Positions 59,008 to 64,000 of a DNA stretch of 64,000 bases are shown one piece after another. A program made the position numbers and the translations under genes. Source of the DNA: Dysidea avara (taxonomy: Eukaryota > Porifera > Demospongiae > Dictyoceratida > Dysideidae); assembly GCF_963678975.1 (NCBI RefSeq), contig NC_089279.1, forward strand, positions 23,546,004 to 23,610,003. Reading direction: 5' to 3'. A model generated the notes under the pieces. That model ran no database searches, was not told the DNA's origin, and worked only from the letters and a program-made list of their open reading frames with translations. Position 1 is the stretch's first letter. Every line of letters begins with the position of its first letter.

Positions 59008-60156
59008 TAGTAGAGTGGCTAAGCAGCAAATTTTGATAAAATTGTTCACTTTGTGGTAAAAGCACCAAATTTTCTGTAGAGGTTGAGTAAGGTATACTAA
59101 ATGATTTGAGATATAGTGCCACATCAAAACTATTACCTTAGGGCATGTTTTGAAACTTTTAAACTAGGTTATAATCTAACTGGTCATGAAACCATACAAG
59201 TGTATTTGGAATCTGCTTCTGCTTAAATAGTATAAATGTTTTTCAAATTTACAGGTGCAATCAGAAATTTTTTCAAAATGTGGTAAACATTTCTAATAGG
59301 GCTGGGGGATAGTATGAACATATTGGAATATCGGGATAGTATCACTATCGGTATCGCCTATCATTTGAAAAATTACTATCAGACAGTAATTAACATGTAG
59401 AAATATGCAGATATTACTGCAAAATACTTTAAAACTAATATTTGGGAGCAAAAATTATCCTAAAAGAGCTGTTTAGTCTCTTAGTGAAAACATATCTATA
59501 AGTAACACCCCTACTTGCATATCTCTTTGAAGGTAATAAGTATAAAATAGGTGAATTTTCACTATCATTGTGCTTTCGTTTATTGTGAACAGTATCTTAC
59601 TATCGTTTGGACATTGAAAAGTCCACTATCGCCCAGCACTAATTTCTAATGGAGCCAATATTTTATTGTAAAAAGTACAGACACAATCCAATAGAAAAAA
59701 TATATTGCAGCTTCATATACCTTGGCCCTCCATCCTTCTTAACATTGCAAGTTAATGACCTGGATGGACACTTCCCTTAATCAGCTTTTGGATATGATTA
59801 TCCAGTATATTTACTACTGGGCACTTTTAAGTCTTCCTTTTATTGCTTTCATTTGTCAAGCATAAGGGGGTAATTTTAACGGTACCGTATCTAATATGAA
59901 ATGGTATTTGTAGTTTTATTTTTTTACCTGAATTCTTGATTTTTTGTTGTTTTGGTTGTGTTGTAATTTTATTTTGGTTGCCTTTGTGTTGCATGTAATC
60001 ATAGCTACTGGAATTTTGTGTAATTTTGTAATATAAGTACAGTAGTTAATGTTTTGTGTATATTTGTATGTATATAATTATGTGCAGGGCTCCACTGAAA
60101 ATCAGTATGGTGCTTTTATCAAAAAGTGAACGATTTTTTGTTTAGCTGCTCTACTA
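59008..60156. mobile_element. Foldback-type element with TAGTAGAGTGGCTAAGC ends
   Basis: The left TAGTAGAGTGGCTAAGCAGC...ATTGTTCACTTTGTGGTAAA pairs imperfectly with the right TTTTATCAAAAAGTGAACGA...TTAGCTGCTCTACTA. It is interrupted by the hAT-like element at 59297-59641. Its left part is present inverted at 41435-42058. Confidence 0.75.
59297..59641. mobile_element. hAT-like MITE (TAGGGCTGGG ends) with perfect 8-bp target duplication, nested
   Basis: The ends TAGGGCTGGGGGATAGT and ACTATCGCCCAGCACTA pair with few mismatches. ATTTCTAA is duplicated at 59289-59296 and 59642-59649. The ends resemble those at 44380-44778. It sits inside the older element 59008-60156, so it inserted later. Confidence 0.9.
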
Positions 60157-61127
60157 TAATTACATACTAACCTTCTGAACATGAAGGGTTTGGCACTACG
60201 TATCATATCTCACCACCTGCACCACGAAGTACTCGACGAAGTACTTTCAGTGAGCGAATCAGTCATGCTTGGAATGATACAATCACATAATATGTTTCTG
60301 TTGCTAAGCAATGACTAATGGTTTTTGTGTATGTCACCACAGGGGAAATTGATGTTGTACTACTTTTAAAAACCAGGCACCCAGATAGTATCCTTGAATT
60401 AATCATCTCTTTATACATAGCATGCTATTAACTTGTTTCTCACCTTGTTTTGTAATGCAGTACATTGCTATGCATCGCTAAGGAAGCATAACTCGAGCAA
60501 ACCACTAATTATGCACAGAAATATCTTCTTAACTGTCTTATAGTTTTTCTATGCAAATTCTTTACACAAAGCCTCTACAGCGCCCACCCTTTTAGCATGT
60601 AGAGGCACTGCCAGACTAAATGACTGATTTATACTATAAGTCTTATGGTTTAAGACAAATGTACAAGAAATAAATAAGGGGCCTAGACAGTACAAAGAAG
60701 CTTTAAAGCAGCTGGAATCCTGGCAAGACACACAAAAAAACAAAATACACATGTACATCAATTATTAATTATATTAACTAGTGTAACAGATCTGTCAGAT
60801 CCCACAGTTCTGAGGAGCGAGCATTGAAAATTCTGTATGAGCAGGATATTGTAATTCTGGCAGCTTGATCAAACATTGTTGTAGTAGCCCTAGATGGTAA
60901 CTTGCATGCATGAGATACATTGGTCAGCATCGTAGGTGTAAAGTTCCCTAAGCAACCAATCTCAGCTGTAACAAGCTGGGAATATAGGCCAGTACATTGC
61001 AGGTCCAGTAATAATGAGCTATAGTGATCTAGCTTCTGCTGTTAACAGCTGACAGATGGTGCTTGGTATTGATAACAACTGACAGCTCAAACTAAGTGAT
61101 GATATCTTTAGGTGGAATAGTACTTAA

Positions 61128-61781
61128 TAGTAGAGCGGCATAGTGCGATTGTTGTGCAATTTTTGATACAATTATGAAACTTTCCATATAAGTTTTACTC
61201 TTTGTGACATATTTTTTTGGATATAGAGCCATCGCATATTTGACCTTTGGTGACCTTTACAGCCATTTTTGTATTGAAAATTCATTGTTTTTGTCTTTAT
61301 CTCCCTGAGGCATCATTTTGCACAGTTTCAAATTAAAGGTGCTGCTAGAACGAACTACTCAGCTTTTATTTGAAGTAAATATGTGATTGCATTCCAAAGT
61401 TATATCATTTATATTAGCCATTAATTCTTGCCCATATCCCAAGGGAAAAGAATTTCATGACTTACAAAAATGATTATAACTTTGTAGTGGAATGAGATAC
61501 AAACTTCAAACAAAAGTCAATATAGTTCTTAGATCAACATCTTTAATTTGATACCATGTTTTAACAGTGTAAAATAATGCCTCAGGGAGATAAAGACAAA
61601 AACGATTAATTTTCAGTGAAAACATGGCTCTAAAAGTCACCAAAGGTCAAATCTGTGATGGCTCTATATCAAAAAACATATGTCATGAGGAGCACAATTT
61701 GTATGGAAAGTTTCATAATTGTGTCACAAAGTGCACAAAGTGCACAAAATGCCCATTTTTTGGTGCTATGCCGCTCTACTA
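61128..61781. mobile_element. Foldback element, ~190-bp arms, TAGTAGAGCGGCATAG ends, TTAA flanks
   Basis: The left arm (TAGTAGAGCGGCATAGTGC...) mirrors the right arm (...GGTGCTATGCCGCTCTACTA). Pairing continues through TGACCTTTGGTGACCTTTA/AAAAGTCACCAAAGGTCA and TTTTTGTCTTTATCTCCCTG/CAGGGAGATAAAGACAAAAA. TTAA stands on both sides (61124-61127 and 61782-61785), which recalls piggyBac-type targeting. The terminal octamer is shared with 59008-60156. Confidence 0.85.
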
Positions 61782-61789
61782 TTAACAGA

Positions 61790-61865
61790 CTAACACTTGC
61801 ATGATAGCCAGGGAGATTAGCATAAAGCTTGTAAGATGGTTGTGGCGCCATGTGCATCTCCTCTG
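61790..61865 (-). pseudogene. Small fragment of the restriction-like-endonuclease retrotransposon
   Basis: The minus-strand reading SYKLYANLPGYHASVS matches SFKLYADLPGYLASVF in the remnant at 11996-12715. It is only about 25 codons long and follows directly after the foldback element at 61128-61781. Confidence 0.7.
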
Positions 61866-62416
61866 ATCTCCCTCCATGTGTATAGTTGTATCTCCCCTCA
61901 AGGGGAAAATTTTCAAGTGTAAAAATAATTTTTTTGCGGATTTGCAAACAATTCCATATGTAATGTATGGAGGTCAAGGATAAAGTTAACTCCAAAAAAA
62001 TGAACCTATATGGTATTTATTTGGGGGGAAAGGGCAGACAGCAATAATTGATTTAATGATTATGGGTGACTGCATCAGTTCAAAGAACTGGTTATCAGCA
62101 GTGTCCTGCAATTGCAGCCCAAACAATTACAAATTATATGATCGATTCTGAAAATGCAGCTAAAGATATACCATTCCTGGTAGCTTACAAGGCCTGTTAC
62201 AGGTACGTTGTTTTTTCAGTTGTTATACGCCTGTTAGGCTAGCCCCTACTAAACTGTTTCACCTGGTTTCAGTTAGTTACTGGCCACACCCCGGCCCTTC
62301 AAAACATGAAGAAACTAAAACAGAAAGTTAAGCTTAATACAGTACATAATTAAACAGCTTTTATTGATTGAAAGGCAGTTTATTTTCTGTAACTAAAAGC
62401 CTGTTTGCTCATGTAG

Positions 62417-63437
62417 GTGTTTACCGGCACGCAGACACACGCGATTTTGGCTGGCCAAACCAATTTCTGGAAACCGGGCATGTGTCTGGTTTACAACTTG
62501 GCACCAATGCATTATGGTATACAAGGTCACATTCTAAACTGGGTTTCTGATTTCTTATCTGAACGCACTCAACGTGTAGCATGTGGTGGCTCCACCTCCA
62601 AACCTATCAATATAACTAGTGGTGTCCTTCAAGGAAGTGTATTAGGGCCATTACTATTTTTAACATACATAAATGACATCTCTGATAACTTATCATAATC
62701 ATGTCGCCTATTTGCAGATGATTGTATTTTGTATAGAAACATCATGTCAGCTACTGATGCTGAAATCTTTCAAGAAAATCTAAACAAACTTGTTACCTGG
62801 GCAAAAACTTGGGGTATGCATTTCAACATTGATAATGTGTGGTACTACGAGTTACATTAAAGCATAATCCTTTTACCACTGAATATTTTCTAGATATTCA
62901 AAAGCTCAGTTCTGCTACTAAAGCTAGGTATTTGGGTGTTATCTTTGATAACAAATTAACATTTAATCATCATGTGGATTCAGTTTGTCAGAAGGCAAAT
63001 CAGACCCTGTCCTTTTTACGTAGGAATTTGTATCGGTGTAATCGAAGAGTAAAACTTGATGCTTATAAGATATATGTGGAACCAATTTTGAACTATGCAG
63101 CAACAGTATGGTCTCCCATACTCAGTATTGTACTAACAAACTTGAAAGAATTCAGTTCTTATTTTTAAAGATTACCAAAGAACAAGTAGTGTCTCACGTA
63201 TGCTCAACTCTTTAGGTCTAAAATCCATACATGCATACTAAAATGAGATTATTGATGTTATTCAAGATTGTACATAAATTAGTGGAACTCTCCTTACCCA
63301 GCTACATCTCCAATAGCAACAGATCAAGTACACGAGGAAATGAACATAAGCTTAATCTACCCCACTTCACTGTTGATTCTTACAAATTTAGCTTCTTTCC
63401 TAGATCAATAACTTTGTGGAACAAATTGCCAATTTAA
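62417..63437 (+). pseudogene. Non-LTR retrotransposon reverse transcriptase, broken
   Basis: HILNWVSDFLSERTQRV, SGVLQGSVLGPLLFLTYIND and, after a stop, RLFADDCILY form the RT core. After frame shifts come ATKARYLGVIFDNKLTFNHH, LDAYKIYVEPILNYAATVWS and SFFPRSITLWNKLPI, the tail. Stops at 62696 and later, plus shifts near 62860 and 63170, show that it is inactive. It is jockey/CR1-type and a different copy from 39440-40520. Confidence 0.9.
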
Positions 63438-63649
63438 CAATAATTGTACACTAACTGAATTTGAATGCATTCTCTGGCTATATTTTATGAACAGTAATTA
63501 CTAATCGTAAGATATTGTATTTATACTCAATTTTTTTGTGAGTTTTACAATTATTAATATGCATACATACATTAATATACAACATACAGCAAATGTTCTT
63601 CAAAGGGTTTATACTCAAGGATACATCCTTACCCGCTGACCTTCTTTCT

Positions 63650-63710
63650 AAATTATCGTGTTTTGTGTTACCCATACTGGATTATTGTGATGTAGTTAAG
63701 CGCATCATCT
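63650..63710 (+). pseudogene. Short reverse transcriptase fragment
   Basis: The frame KLSCFVLPILDYCDVV resembles the LP.LDYCDVVW block near the end of non-LTR polymerases. Only ~17 codons are convincing; no more is recognisable to the window end. Confidence 0.45.
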
Positions 63711-64000
63711 TGTATTTGTTATCATATCTACTGTAGGGTCCTGTTTGCTTGGAGGTCTATAAACATTCTTTTGCTGTCATCATTAAGCTTTTCCAGTCCT
63801 GTGTAATTTCATACAACTGTCTGACTAAACTACCTCACCTTGGCAGCTGAACTTTAGAATGCTGCCATGTTTTTCAGTAAAGTGGCAAGCATATCTTGAC
63901 AAAATATGCATATAAGGGGTAATCCTCGCTGGCTGGTAACCATCACATTTTTTATCAAGTGATTTAAATAGATTTATCCAGTCTTCAGCCTGCAACAAAC

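Overview
The window is eukaryotic, AT-rich DNA with intron-split genes, non-coding gaps full of short inverted-repeat transposons, broken non-LTR retrotransposons and long (TG)n tracts. The gene content is metazoan: an ABCG2-type half transporter, a homologue of human C11orf68, and two four-helix channel-like proteins. The density of foldback elements and the retroelement types suggest a sponge-like (possibly demosponge) genome. That placement is inference, not something the sequence proves.

Four protein-coding loci can be assembled exon by exon with consistent splice phases. (1) 1260-13877 (+) and (2) 17256-24522 (+) are tandem paralogues with seven exons each; the five internal exons have identical lengths (47, 147, 135, 121, 139 nt). 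Their N-terminal half looks like the LRRC8/pannexin-type membrane domain: four helices and two pairs of extracellular cysteines. There are no leucine-rich repeats. The C-terminal ~245 residues instead show the motif order of a class I S-adenosylmethionine-dependent methyltransferase fold. The first copy carries a one-base deletion in exon 1. (3) 27446-34792 (-) is a complete 16-exon ABCG2-like gene of 646 codons. (4) 45943-57699 (-) is a four-exon, 222-residue DUF1917/UPF0696 (C11orf68/Bles03) gene whose introns are full of transposons. A weak candidate small gene starts divergently at 58096 (+).

The rest is intergenic or intronic and largely repetitive. It holds hAT-like non-autonomous elements (five with perfect 8-bp target duplications), Tc1/mariner-like MITEs with TA ends, long palindromes, a 2-kb foldback element with internal tandem repeats, a foldback family sharing TAGTAGAG ends, a 30-bp minisatellite inside the ABCG2-like gene, and a dispersed motif around CTCTATTAGAGTATCTCGAT. 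Decayed retrotransposons include one that encodes a CCHC finger plus a restriction-like endonuclease. I see no operon-like organisation. The two channel-like genes are co-oriented, and the ABCG2-like and C11orf68-like genes lie on the opposite strand.
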